A stretch of DNA of 32,600 nt from Micropruina sp. (GTDB lineage: Bacteria; Actinomycetota; Actinomycetes; Propionibacteriales; Propionibacteriaceae), in NCBI RefSeq assembly GCF_027492755.1, contig NZ_JAPUED010000255.1, positions 1-32,600 on the forward strand, in the 5' to 3' direction. Position numbers and translations under genes: made by a program. Positions 8,423 through 15,954 of this stretch are shown here, piece by piece. Numbering within the stretch: the stretch's first letter is position 1; every line of letters starts with the position of its first letter. The notes beneath the pieces were generated by a model. It was not told the DNA's origin. It searched no databases and was given only the letters and a program-made list of their open reading frames with translations.

Positions 8423-8436
8423 ATGACGAATGTCAT
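8423..8436. promoter_or_regulatory. Candidate response-regulator operator
   Basis: ATGAC-GAAT-GTCAT is a perfect 5-4-5 inverted repeat in the 107-bp gap before the ABC-kinase-regulator operon. NarL/LiaR/DesR-type dimers bind palindromes of this TGAC-N4-GTCA form. A plausible reading is autoregulation by the response regulator encoded at the operon end. Confidence 0.5.
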
Positions 8437-8450
8437 AGTCGTCCATCTGC

Positions 8451-9836
8451 TCAGGCGGCGAGGATCACACGCAGCCGCTTCTCCAGCGGTGAACCCGCTG
8501 GGGGTGGCGGGAAGAAGTCCACCCTCGCCCGCTTACGGCACGTCCGCGCACCGGGCGGATCCGGCGCTCGACTCAGGTAGCTGTGCCGGGTTGGGGTAGT
8601 CGTCGTGACCGTGCCGCCGGCGCCCTCGATGTCGGGTGTTGCACTCCAACCGGGCATGGTTTTGATCTGGTTGCAGGCCTCACAGAGGCCTTGACCGTTG
8701 GCGGTGCTCGTCTCACCGCCGGCCTGGTGGGGAACCACATGATCGGCGTGCCGGATGGGTGCGCCGCACCACGGCGTCCGGCAGTACTGGTCACGAGCGA
8801 TCAGGAATCGCCGCAACCCGGCAGGGAACAATCGGGCCGCCGACTCCATCGCCACCAATCGTCCGGTGTCGGGATCGGTGTAGAGCCGGCGGATCCAGGT
8901 GCGCGCCTTGTCGGGTAGATCAGCGACCATCCGCCGGGCGAGGGGCGCCGGGATGGGCCCGTGGCCTGCTACCACGGCGGGCTCGTCGGCCGCGTCGCCG
9001 CCCCGGTCGGCACGCTCGCCGTCATCGGCGGGGTCTTCTGGGTGGCCGAAGAGCGTCTCGCTCGCCATGACCAACTGGACCTCCACCTCGACCTCGTCGG
9101 CTGCTGCCTGACCGGTGACGCGCTCGACCAGGGTGTCCGCCATCAGCTGACCTCGGCCACGCTCCTCACCCCCGGCCCTGGCCGAATCGGCAGCTCGGGT
9201 GAGGGCGGCGAAGGCAGCGACCCCTTGCGCCACCGGGAGCAGCGCCGACAGCCGCGTCATGCAGTCGGGCGTGGGCCGGAGCGACACACACCGATCGGCC
9301 TCAGCCTTCCGTGCCCGCTCGACGAACGAATACGGATCGAGCCGGTAGGCAACCTTCCGGGCCTCTGCGCTGACGGCCCGATCACTCAGCTCGCCCAGCC
9401 GGTCGGCCAGTTCGGCGTCCACCTGCCGCCGATGTTCCCGGCTCAGGCACGCGGTCTCTTTCACCATCAGCGTGGCTCGCCACTCGCTCGGTTGGCCGGC
9501 GGCGAGAGCGGCCATCGTGTGCGGCATCTCATGCACCAGCGCCTCAGCCAGGCCGACAAACCGGGAACCGTTGCGCGGCGATTCGCGTCGCGCGAGCGCC
9601 ACCTGCGCGGCGACGTCTTTGCCACGCCGCCCGGCCGGAAGCCCAGCTGCCTCATGTTCGGCAACCTGCACCCCCTTGAATGCCGCCGTGACCCGTGCCT
9701 GGGCGGCGGCACAGGCCGCCTTGAGCTCTTCCAGGGATCGAAGCTGATCGATCAGGCCCGCAGCATCGGACGCCAAGCGCACCGCCGCCACCCCCGGCAC
9801 CAGGCCGGGAAGCGTATCGACGGTGAGCTTCTCCAT
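8451..9836 (-). CDS. DUF222 / HNH endonuclease domain protein (13E12 family)
   Basis: 461 residues. The N-terminal two thirds are the helical DUF222 domain (e.g. the segment near RKVAYRLDPYSFVERARKAEADR, characteristic of the family). The C-terminal HNH module has a zinc cluster of C352, C357, C385 and C388 around H363-A-D-H366, the metal and general-base residues of HNH nucleases, and the typical end GLCEACNQIK. These proteins are related to the mycobacterial 13E12 repeat family and occur in many copies in actinobacterial genomes; their role is unresolved, with mobility or DNA-damage functions proposed. The frame is intact. A LexA-type box fills the promoter spacer 31 bp upstream, suggesting SOS induction. 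Confidence 0.92.
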   Translation of the reverse strand: MEKLTVDTLPGLVPGVAAVRLASDAAGLIDQLRSLEELKAACAAAQARVTAAFKGVQVAEHEAAGLPAGRRGKDVAAQVALARRESPRNGSRFVGLAEALVHEMPHTMAALAAGQPSEWRATLMVKETACLSREHRRQVDAELADRLGELSDRAVSAEARKVAYRLDPYSFVERARKAEADRCVSLRPTPDCMTRLSALLPVAQGVAAFAALTRAADSARAGGEERGRGQLMADTLVERVTGQAAADEVEVEVQLVMASETLFGHPEDPADDGERADRGGDAADEPAVVAGHGPIPAPLARRMVADLPDKARTWIRRLYTDPDTGRLVAMESAARLFPAGLRRFLIARDQYCRTPWCGAPIRHADHVVPHQAGGETSTANGQGLCEACNQIKTMPGWSATPDIEGAGGTVTTTTPTRHSYLSRAPDPPGARTCRKRARVDFFPPPPAGSPLEKRLRVILAA

Positions 9837-9860
9837 GGCTGGACTCTACCCGACATGACG

Positions 9861-9889
9861 CCTATAATCAAACGTATGTTCGATAGCAA
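9861..9889 (-). promoter_or_regulatory. Promoter with LexA (SOS) box before the HNH gene
   Basis: On the minus strand TTGCTA (9889-9884, -35 like) and TATAGG (9866-9861, -10 like) are exactly 17 bp apart. The spacer contains TCGAAC-ATAC-GTTTGA (9883-9868), one base from the actinobacterial LexA consensus TCGAAC-N4-GTTCGA. A repressor bound there would cover the whole polymerase site. The gene starts 25 bp below the -10. Confidence 0.7.
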
Positions 9890-10039
9890 TTCAAGCCCGG
9901 ATCAGTCAGGTCGACAGCCGACGATCACCGACGGCAGTGCCGTGACCAAGCCGCCGTGGCCGCCAGAGTAACGACCTCGTCCGACAGTCGACACGCAACC
10001 ACCGGCGTGCCCGAGACGTGCGGAGTAGGGTGGCTCGAC

Positions 10040-10087
10040 ATGCTTGAAAAGCATCGCTACTTCGCATCGCAGGTTCGACATGGTTGA
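10040..10087 (+). other. Possible leaderless upstream ORF, 15 codons
   Basis: ATG CTT GAA AAG ... GGT TGA encodes MLEKHRYFASQVRHG and overlaps the start of the hydrolase gene by eight bases. A -10-like TAGGGT (10026-10031) would put the transcript start at or next to this ATG, the geometry of leaderless actinobacterial genes. It could couple translation into the hydrolase, or be chance. Confidence 0.3.
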
Positions 10088-10880
10088 GCAGACTCACGAC
10101 TGGCGTCGTTACGTGGCGATCGGCGACTCGCTCACCGAGGGGCTGGCCGATCCCAATCCGGACGGCAGTCCGCGCGGCTGGGCCGACCGATTCGCGCAGC
10201 ATCTCGCCGACGCCGCCGGCGAGCCGGTGGAGTACGCCAATCTCGCCATCCGCGGACGCTTGCTCGGTCCGATCGTGGCCGAACAGCTGGAGCCGGCGCT
10301 GGCACTCAAACCCGATCTGGTCAGCCTGTGGGGCGGCGGCAACGACATCCTCCGCCCGCGTGCCGAGGTGGACGTGATCACCGACGAGATCGAGCAGGCG
10401 GTGATCCGGCTGCGCGCGTCCGGCGCCGATGTGCTGATCGGCACCGGGATCGACGCCAAGGACTCCCCCGTGCTCGAGCTGACCCGTTCGCGCACCGGTA
10501 TCTACAACGCCAACATCTGGAGCATCGCCCGCCGGCACGGCGCCTATGTGATCGACGTCTGGGGCATGCGCTGCCTGAAGGACTGGCAGCTGTGGCACGA
10601 CGACCGGCTGCACTTCAACAGCATCGGCCACGAGCGGGTGTCGCAGGCGGCGCTGGTTGCGGTCGGTCTGCCCGCGCGGCCCGATTGGGACGAGCCGCTC
10701 CCGCCGCTGCCTGCGAAGTCGCGCCGCGAGTGGCTGGAGTGGCAGCTGACCTGGGCGCGCGAGCATGCCGGGCCATGGATCGGACGGCGGATCCGGCGGA
10801 CTTCCTCCGGCGCGGGACGGACGGCGAAACTCCCGGACTATGTGTCGGTGCCGCCACAAGCGACGCAGACGGCACAATAG
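10080..10880 (+). CDS. SGNH/GDSL-family hydrolase
   Basis: 266 residues, no signal peptide, so probably a cytoplasmic esterase or acyl hydrolase. The SGNH blocks are all present: nucleophile S17 in AIGDSLTEG, block II in YANLAIRGR, block III GGGNDI, and block V DDRLHFNSIGH with the catalytic Asp/His pair. Start chosen at the ATG at 10080; a TTG at 10044 would add 12 residues before the family begins. The gene ends five bases before murT, so all three genes on this strand probably share a transcript, which hints at a role in envelope or peptidoglycan metabolism. The substrate is unknown. Confidence 0.92.
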   Translation: MVEQTHDWRRYVAIGDSLTEGLADPNPDGSPRGWADRFAQHLADAAGEPVEYANLAIRGRLLGPIVAEQLEPALALKPDLVSLWGGGNDILRPRAEVDVITDEIEQAVIRLRASGADVLIGTGIDAKDSPVLELTRSRTGIYNANIWSIARRHGAYVIDVWGMRCLKDWQLWHDDRLHFNSIGHERVSQAALVAVGLPARPDWDEPLPPLPAKSRREWLEWQLTWAREHAGPWIGRRIRRTSSGAGRTAKLPDYVSVPPQATQTAQ

Positions 10881-10885
10881 GCCGC

Positions 10886-12220
10886 ATGCCTGCCGCAACT
10901 CTGGCCGATCGCGCCGCCCCGGCTGCCCTGCGCCTCCCCGACCGGCTACGCCTGGGCGCCGGTATCGCCGCCGGCAACCTGGCGGCGCTCGGGTCGCGCT
11001 TGGCCAATCGCGGATCGGGAGCATCCATCCGGGGCCAGGTGCTGACCCGGATCGCCCCGGACGCCTTCAAGCTGCTGCTGCGCGGACGCCGGATCGCGAG
11101 CGTGACCGGCACCAACGGCAAGACGACCACCTCGCACCTGCTGGCGGCGGCCGTCCGCTCGGGACTGGGGGCGGACACCCGGCGGCTGGTCACCAACGCC
11201 GACGGGGCCAACCTGCACTACGGCATCGCCTCGGCGCTCAGCGCGCATCGGCTGGCCGACATCGCGGTGCTGGAGACCGATGAGCGCGTCGTCTCCGACA
11301 TGATCGAGTACGGCCGTCCGGAGATCCTGGTGCTGCTGAACTTCAGCCGCGACCAGCTCGACCGCAACCACGAGATCAAATCTCTCGGACGCGCCTGGCG
11401 CACCGCCCTGGAGCGGGCCGGACACGACGGGCCCACGGTGGTCGCCAACGCGTCCGATCCGCTGGTGGTGTGGTCGGCGGGCACCGCGGCCAACGTCGTC
11501 TGGGTGGACACCGCCACCTCATGGACGGGAGACGCCGCACTCTGCCCCGCCTGCGGCGCGGTGCTGAGCACCGCCGAGGGCCGGTGGGACTGCCCCGCCT
11601 GCGAACTCACCGAGCCGGCGGCGTCCTGGGTGGTCGACGGCGCCAGCATTCACACCCCGCACGGCGACGAGGTGACACCGCAGCTGCGGGTGCCCGGCAC
11701 CTTCAACGTGTCGAACGCCGCCTGCGCCCTGGCCGCCGCGGTCGAGTTGGGCGTCAGCTTGGACGCCGCACTCGCCGGCATGCGCACCGTCACCGCACCG
11801 GCCGGACGCTTCGCAACCGCCACCCTGCACGGAACGACCGCGCGGCTGCTGCTGGCCAAGAATCCCGCCGGGTGGGCCGAGGCGCTGCCGCTGGCGACGT
11901 CCGACCCGGTGATCCTCGCGATCGACTCGGTCGCCGCCGACGGCAAGGACGTGTCGTGGCTGTGGGACGTCGACTACGAGCAACTGCAGGGCCGGCGGGT
12001 GGTCGCGGCCGGGCCGCGGGCCCAGGATCTGGCAGTGCGGCTCAGCTACGCCGAGGTCGAGCACCAGGTGGTGCCCGATCTCGCCTCCGCCCTGGCCACA
12101 GTGCATGACCAGCGGGCCTCCGCGCCCGGCGTCAACGGTGCGGTACCGCAGGCCCCGGTCGACCTGATCGCCACCTATACGCCGTTCCAGAAGCTACTGA
12201 AGATGGCGGGTCTGCGATGA
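10886..12220 (+). CDS. murT: Lipid II isoglutaminyl synthase, MurT subunit
   Basis: 444 residues. A Mur-ligase-like enzyme that, with GatD, converts the D-glutamate of lipid II to D-isoglutamine using ATP and ammonia. P-loop TGTNGKTT (74-81), followed by a Mur-type central domain. A four-cysteine zinc ribbon, CPACG...WDCPACE at about residues 218-240, is inserted in that domain and distinguishes MurT from MurE/MurF. The C-terminal part is the DUF1727 domain. The ATG at 10886 lies just after the hydrolase stop; the stop overlaps the gatD start (ATGA), as in the usual murT-gatD operon. Confidence 0.97.
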   Translation: MPAATLADRAAPAALRLPDRLRLGAGIAAGNLAALGSRLANRGSGASIRGQVLTRIAPDAFKLLLRGRRIASVTGTNGKTTTSHLLAAAVRSGLGADTRRLVTNADGANLHYGIASALSAHRLADIAVLETDERVVSDMIEYGRPEILVLLNFSRDQLDRNHEIKSLGRAWRTALERAGHDGPTVVANASDPLVVWSAGTAANVVWVDTATSWTGDAALCPACGAVLSTAEGRWDCPACELTEPAASWVVDGASIHTPHGDEVTPQLRVPGTFNVSNAACALAAAVELGVSLDAALAGMRTVTAPAGRFATATLHGTTARLLLAKNPAGWAEALPLATSDPVILAIDSVAADGKDVSWLWDVDYEQLQGRRVVAAGPRAQDLAVRLSYAEVEHQVVPDLASALATVHDQRASAPGVNGAVPQAPVDLIATYTPFQKLLKMAGLR

Positions 12221-12948
12221 GCGCGCCGGTCGAGATCGTCCTGATCTACCAATCCCTGCTCGGCATCTACGGCGACCGCGGCAATGCGATGGTGCTGGTG
12301 AAGCGCCTGCAGTGGCGCGGGATCGACGCGAAGCTGACCATGGTCGAACCGGGCGCTCCGGTGCCGGCGACGGGCACTGTGTACCTGCTCGGCGGTGGCG
12401 AGGACGCCGCCCAGGTCTCCGCCGTCCGGGCGCTGCAGGCCGACGGCAACCTGTTCCGCGGCCTGGACGCCGGCGGCGTGCTGTTCGCGGTCTGCGCCGG
12501 CTATCAGATCTGTGGGACGACCTTCACCATCGGTGAGCGCGATGAGGTGATCGACGGCCTCGGGCTGTTGGACGTCGAAACCCGCCGCGGCCCCGAGCGT
12601 GCCGTCGGCGAGATCCTCACCCGCTGGACGGCACCGGACGGCAGCCAGCGGCTACTCACCGGCTTCGAGAACCACGGCGGCTTCACCCGGCTCGGCGCCG
12701 GCGCGAAACCCCTGGCCAGCGTTGAGATCGGCGTCGGCAATGCTAATGACGGCACCGAGGGCGCCGTCCAGGGACGGGTGATCGGCACCTATCCGCACGG
12801 CCCCGTGCTGGCCCGCAACGCAGCCCTCGCCGACCACATTCTGTCGGTGGCGCTCGACCGTGAGTTGGAGCCGCTGGAGCGGCCCGAGATCGACGAGCTG
12901 CACCGCCAGCGGGTGGCCTTCGTCCGCAATCAGGCGGTCCGGCACTGA
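12217..12948 (+). CDS. gatD: Lipid II isoglutaminyl synthase, glutaminase subunit GatD
   Basis: 243 residues, a class I (triad) glutamine amidotransferase related to cobyric acid synthase glutaminase. It releases ammonia from glutamine and feeds it to MurT. The nucleophile is C93 in VLFAVCAGYQICG; the catalytic His is in GTYPHGPVLARN near residue 190. N-terminal YQSLLGIYGDRGNA is a family hallmark. It overlaps murT by four bases, ensuring equal synthesis. The amidated stem peptide is needed for efficient crosslinking in many Gram-positives and tends to be essential. Confidence 0.97.
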   Translation: MSAPVEIVLIYQSLLGIYGDRGNAMVLVKRLQWRGIDAKLTMVEPGAPVPATGTVYLLGGGEDAAQVSAVRALQADGNLFRGLDAGGVLFAVCAGYQICGTTFTIGERDEVIDGLGLLDVETRRGPERAVGEILTRWTAPDGSQRLLTGFENHGGFTRLGAGAKPLASVEIGVGNANDGTEGAVQGRVIGTYPHGPVLARNAALADHILSVALDRELEPLERPEIDELHRQRVAFVRNQAVRH

Positions 12949-12994
12949 AGATGTCCACGGTGCCCGCCGATTTTCCCTCCGGGCACCGGTTCGG

Positions 12995-13000
12995 TATAGT
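12995..13000 (+). promoter_or_regulatory. -10 box of the tRNA-Lys promoter
   Basis: TATAGT, ten bases before the tRNA 5' end. The -35 is weak (TTTTCC at 12971-12976, 18-bp spacer). Confidence 0.5.
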
Positions 13001-13010
13001 TACTGATCGC

Positions 13011-13083
13011 GCGCCGCTAGCTCAACTGGCAGAGCAGCTGGCTCTTAACTAGCGGGTTCGGGGTTCGAGTCCCTGGCGGCGCA
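13011..13083 (+). tRNA. tRNA-Lys (anticodon CTT)
   Basis: 73 nt with a full cloverleaf: acceptor GCGCCGC pairs with GCGGCGC (13076-13082), discriminator A; anticodon stem GCTGG/CTAGC encloses loop CTCTTAA with CTT at the anticodon; T-arm CGGGG-TTCGAGT-CCCTG. CCA is not encoded. Decodes AAG, the dominant Lys codon in GC-rich genomes. Confidence 0.96.
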
Positions 13084-13089
13084 CAACGA

Positions 13090-13115
13090 AAGGCCCCGGC
13101 TTCGGCCGGGGCCTT
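13090..13115 (+). terminator. Hairpin terminator after tRNA-Lys
   Basis: AAGGCCCCGGC-TTCG-GCCGGGGCCTT: a perfect 11-bp stem with a UUCG tetraloop seven bases after the tRNA. The flanks extend the pairing (ACAACGA with TCGTTGT, two-base bulge). No long T-run, as usual in actinobacteria. It could also stop minus-strand transcripts leaving the isomerase gene. Confidence 0.85.
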
Positions 13116-13158
13116 CGTCGTTGTCCGGGGTCTCGACAACCTCGCCCAACACAGAGAT

Positions 13159-13623
13159 TCAGAGCGGACGCACGTGCCGTTCGGCGATCTCGACCACCTT
13201 GGCGACCCGGCGGGCGTACTTCTCTTCGGTGGTGCCGAGCCAATCCGTGGTCATCCAGGATTTGGCCACCTCCATGGCCAGTGCCGAGCCGATGATCTTG
13301 GCGCCAATGCAGAGCACGTTCGAATCCGAATGCGAGCGGGCCAGCCAGGCGCAGAACGGGTCTTGCGCCACTGCCGCGAACAGCCCGGGCAGCTTGTTGG
13401 CGATCATCGCCGAGCCGTAGCCGACGCCGTCGACGAAGATCCCCCGCTCGCACTCGCCGCGGGCGACGGCCAGCGCCGCCGGATACACGTGGTCGGGCAG
13501 GTCGCAGGCCTCTTCGTCGTAAGCACCGAAGTCCACCACCTCGTGCCCCTCGGATCGCAGCCAGGCCGCGATCTCGTTCTTCAGTGCCGTCCCGGCGTGG
13601 TCGTTGGCCATGGCGATGCGCAT
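13159..13623 (-). CDS. RpiB/LacA/LacB-family sugar-phosphate isomerase
   Basis: 154 residues. MRIAMANDHAGTALKN at the N-terminus and HSDSNVLCIGAKIIG near residue 100 are hallmarks of the ribose-5-phosphate isomerase B / galactose-6-phosphate isomerase family. The active-site loop is unusual: in the common form it reads like CGTGIG with a catalytic Cys, but here it is FVDGVGYGSAMIANK, so the Cys position holds Asp (residue 65) and the loop reads GVGYG. Some actinobacterial RpiB enzymes also lack this Cys and use Glu, so activity is possible, but the substrate may not be ribose 5-phosphate. It follows the sugar-binding lipoprotein gene by 36 bp on the same strand, suggesting use of an imported sugar. 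Confidence 0.88.
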   Translation of the reverse strand: MRIAMANDHAGTALKNEIAAWLRSEGHEVVDFGAYDEEACDLPDHVYPAALAVARGECERGIFVDGVGYGSAMIANKLPGLFAAVAQDPFCAWLARSHSDSNVLCIGAKIIGSALAMEVAKSWMTTDWLGTTEEKYARRVAKVVEIAERHVRPL

Positions 13624-13659
13624 GGCGTCACGCTAGCGCCGACCGATCGGCGGCGACAG

Positions 13660-14961
13660 CTATTTGACCACTGCTTCCAGCCTGAGCTGCAGGTCGCCCA
13701 GCGCGGTCTGCGGATCCTTCGTCCCGTCGATGGCGGCGTAGGCCTCCTCTTGGATGGCACGGCTGACATCGGTGCTGTAGCGGGCCGCCTTGGGCCGTGG
13801 CTGCGCGGTGCGGATCGAGTCGCCGAGCGTCTTCAAGTAGGGGATCTTGGCCTGCAGCGCGGGCTCGTCGTACAGCTCCTCCAGCACCGGCGCCAACGAA
13901 GCGTCCTGCAGGCGGCGCTGCTGCTGCTCCTTGGTCTGCATCCAGTTCACGAACTTCAGCGCGGTGCCCTTGTTCCTGGCGAAGGCCGAGATGCCCAGGT
14001 TCTGCCCGCCCAGCGTGGAGACGCCCGGGCCGTCCTTGCCGGGCAGCGGGGCCACCGCGAAGCGTCCGGCGACCCGGTCGTCCTTCCCGGCCAACTCGTA
14101 CATGTAGGGCCAGTTGCGCAGGAACAGCAGCTTGCCGCTCTGGAAGGCGGCCCGGGACTGCTCCTCCTGCCAGGTCTTGGCCTCGGCCGGGATCCGGCCT
14201 GAGGTGAACCCGTCCACGATCCAGCTCAGCCCGGCCAGCGCTTCGGGGCTGTTGACGCTGGCCTGACCCTGCGCATTGAGGATCGAGCCGCCGGCCGAGC
14301 TGATCGCTTCGGCGACGTTGCTGGTCAGCCCCTCGTACTTGTCGAACTGGCCGCCGTAGCACGACATCCCGTCCTGGCTGGGCAGCACCTTGTCACAGGC
14401 CGTTTGGAGCTCTGCCCAGGTGGTCGGCGGCTGCAGCCCGGCCTTGTCGAGCAGGTCCTTGCGGTAGTAGAGCAGGGCGCCGTCGGAGGTCGACGGCATC
14501 GCGTAGAGCTTGTCGAAGTAGGTGCCGGAATCCACCGCCGCCTTGAGGTAGCCGGCGGTCGGGAAGCGATCGGACGGCAGCTCCTGCAGCCAGCCGTTGG
14601 CCGCGAACTCGGTGGTCCAGACGACGTCGATCGCCATCACCGCGAACTCGCCCGATTTGTTCTTGGCCCGTTCGACCATGGCGTCGCGCTGCTCGTCGGT
14701 GGATTCGGACAGTTCGCGCAACTCCACCTGCTCGCTGGGGTTGGCCTTGTTCCACTCCGCCACCTGTGCCTTGGCCGTGCCCGAGGTGTCCTTGCCCTGG
14801 GCGTAGACGATCGGCCCCAGCTCGTCCCAGTTCGCACTCGGCGCGGACGCCGTGACCGACGCCGAGGGCGCCGGTCCCGCGGTGCAGCCCACGCTGATCG
14901 CCAGCGCACCGGCGGCAGCCAGCGCGATCAGGGCTCGCCGGACGGCGCGGGCGTGACTCAT
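13660..14961 (-). CDS. Extracellular sugar-binding lipoprotein (ABC substrate-binding protein, family 1)
   Basis: 433 residues. The N-terminus is a lipoprotein-type signal: positive MSHARAVRRA, hydrophobic stretch, then C26 in ISVGC (a loose lipobox). The mature part is a MalE/LpqY-like solute-binding protein: early YAQGKD and VAEWNKANP motifs, the hinge region 'AVMAIDVVWTTEFAANGWL', aromatic 'YYRKDLLDKAGLQPPTTWAEL', and 'FLRNWPYMYELA', all typical of trehalose/maltose-type receptors. It should bind an oligosaccharide outside the membrane and deliver it to an ABC permease, but no permease or ATPase genes are adjacent. ATG at 14961 has GAGGA at five bases. Probably transcribed with the isomerase gene behind it. 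Confidence 0.92.
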   Translation of the reverse strand: MSHARAVRRALIALAAAGALAISVGCTAGPAPSASVTASAPSANWDELGPIVYAQGKDTSGTAKAQVAEWNKANPSEQVELRELSESTDEQRDAMVERAKNKSGEFAVMAIDVVWTTEFAANGWLQELPSDRFPTAGYLKAAVDSGTYFDKLYAMPSTSDGALLYYRKDLLDKAGLQPPTTWAELQTACDKVLPSQDGMSCYGGQFDKYEGLTSNVAEAISSAGGSILNAQGQASVNSPEALAGLSWIVDGFTSGRIPAEAKTWQEEQSRAAFQSGKLLFLRNWPYMYELAGKDDRVAGRFAVAPLPGKDGPGVSTLGGQNLGISAFARNKGTALKFVNWMQTKEQQQRRLQDASLAPVLEELYDEPALQAKIPYLKTLGDSIRTAQPRPKAARYSTDVSRAIQEEAYAAIDGTKDPQTALGDLQLRLEAVVK

Positions 14962-15005
14962 CGAATCCTCGCTTCGGTGGGACGCGGCGGCTGGCCGCGG
15001 GTTGC

Positions 15006-15311
15006 TCAGTCGCGGCGAATGCTCCGCAGGATGCCGCGCACCAGCAGCACGAAGGTGACCACACCGGCGACCGCACCGCCGAGCAGCAGCACCCGCTCGG
15101 TGCGGAGCTGACCGTTCTCGTCGATCACCTGGGCCTTGGCGTTGTTGAACTCGGCGGCGGCGAGACCACGGGCGTCGTCGATCCCCCGCTGCATGACCGC
15201 CTTGGGATGCACCTGGTTGATCAGCCCGGCCACATTGTCCGCGAGGCGCTGGCGGGCAGCCGCGATCTCGGCCTCGATGTCCTGCTTGCTGCGGGTTGTG
15301 CTGTCGGCCAC
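15006..15311 (-). CDS. DUF3618 small membrane-anchored protein
   Basis: 101 residues from a GTG at 15311 with AAGGA upstream; a longer frame upstream is an artefact of the opposite strand. N-terminal helix 'RSKQDIEAEIAAARQRLADNVAGLI' is the DUF3618 signature, then a helical linker and one transmembrane segment near residues 73-90 followed by a basic end (RGILRSIRRD). Common in actinobacteria, often beside stress or envelope genes; function unknown. The bcp gene is divergent, sharing a 129-bp promoter region. Confidence 0.85.
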   Translation of the reverse strand: MADSTTRSKQDIEAEIAAARQRLADNVAGLINQVHPKAVMQRGIDDARGLAAAEFNNAKAQVIDENGQLRTERVLLLGGAVAGVVTFVLLVRGILRSIRRD

Positions 15312-15440
15312 GGGGAGTCCTTCTGCCTCGGTTGGGGTCTCTACCCTATGCCCACGACCGCCCGCCCAGGCACCCCCACAAGGGTCTGCGGCCGAGACTC
15401 CCGGCCGAGACCGTCGCCGGAACACCCTAGAGTGGAGCCC

Positions 15441-15932
15441 ATGCCGAAGCTGTCTGTGGGCGACGTCGCTCCCGCGTTCACCCTGCCCGATCCCGACGGA
15501 ACCCCGGTGTCGCTGGCCGATTACGCCGGGCATCGCGTCATCGTCTACTTCTACCCGGCCGCGATGACCCCCGGCTGCACCACCCAGGCGGTCGATTTCT
15601 CGGCCGCGCTCGGTGAGATCGCCGCCGCCGGATTCGACGTCGTGGGCATCTCGCCGGACAGCGTCGAGAAGCTGGCCAAGTTCCGCCAGCAGCAGGAACT
15701 GGCGTTCCCCCTGCTGGCCGACCCGGACAAAGAGGTGCTGAAGGCCTACGGCGCGTTCGGCCGCAAGGTGCTGTACGGCAAGGAGATCGAGGGCGTGATC
15801 CGATCGACCTTCGTGGTGAGCGTCGACGACCAGGGCGTCGGCCACATCGACGTCGCCCAGTACAACGTCAAGGCCACCGGCCACGTCGCCAAGCTGCGCC
15901 GCGAGTTGAAGATCCCCGCGCTGGAGGGCTGA
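15441..15932 (+). CDS. bcp: Thiol peroxidase, Bcp-type peroxiredoxin
   Basis: 163 residues. Reduces hydrogen peroxide and organic hydroperoxides in the cytoplasm. Peroxidatic C46 sits in YPAAMTPGCTTQA with T43; the triad Arg is in VIRSTFVV near residue 120. The resolving Cys found five residues later in E. coli Bcp (CxxxxC) is replaced here by Val, and C46 is the only cysteine, so it must work as a 1-Cys enzyme with an external thiol. Start at ATG 15441, with GGAG just upstream and a -10-like TAGAGT ending seven bases before. It converges with the efflux gene four bases beyond its stop. Confidence 0.95.
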   Translation: MPKLSVGDVAPAFTLPDPDGTPVSLADYAGHRVIVYFYPAAMTPGCTTQAVDFSAALGEIAAAGFDVVGISPDSVEKLAKFRQQQELAFPLLADPDKEVLKAYGAFGRKVLYGKEIEGVIRSTFVVSVDDQGVGHIDVAQYNVKATGHVAKLRRELKIPALEG

Positions 15933-15954
15933 CCGGCTAGCTGCCCCGCCGGTC
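15931..15954. terminator. Possible bidirectional hairpin between bcp and the efflux gene
   Basis: GACCGGC (15931-15937) and GCCGGTC (15948-15954) form a perfect 7-bp stem around the two convergent stop codons. It reaches into the end of the efflux coding region; no T-run. Confidence 0.35.

Noticed and set aside
8451..9836. Insertion sequence or intact mobile element at the HNH gene
   Set aside because: No terminal inverted repeats, target duplication or transposase seen; only the family is suggestive.
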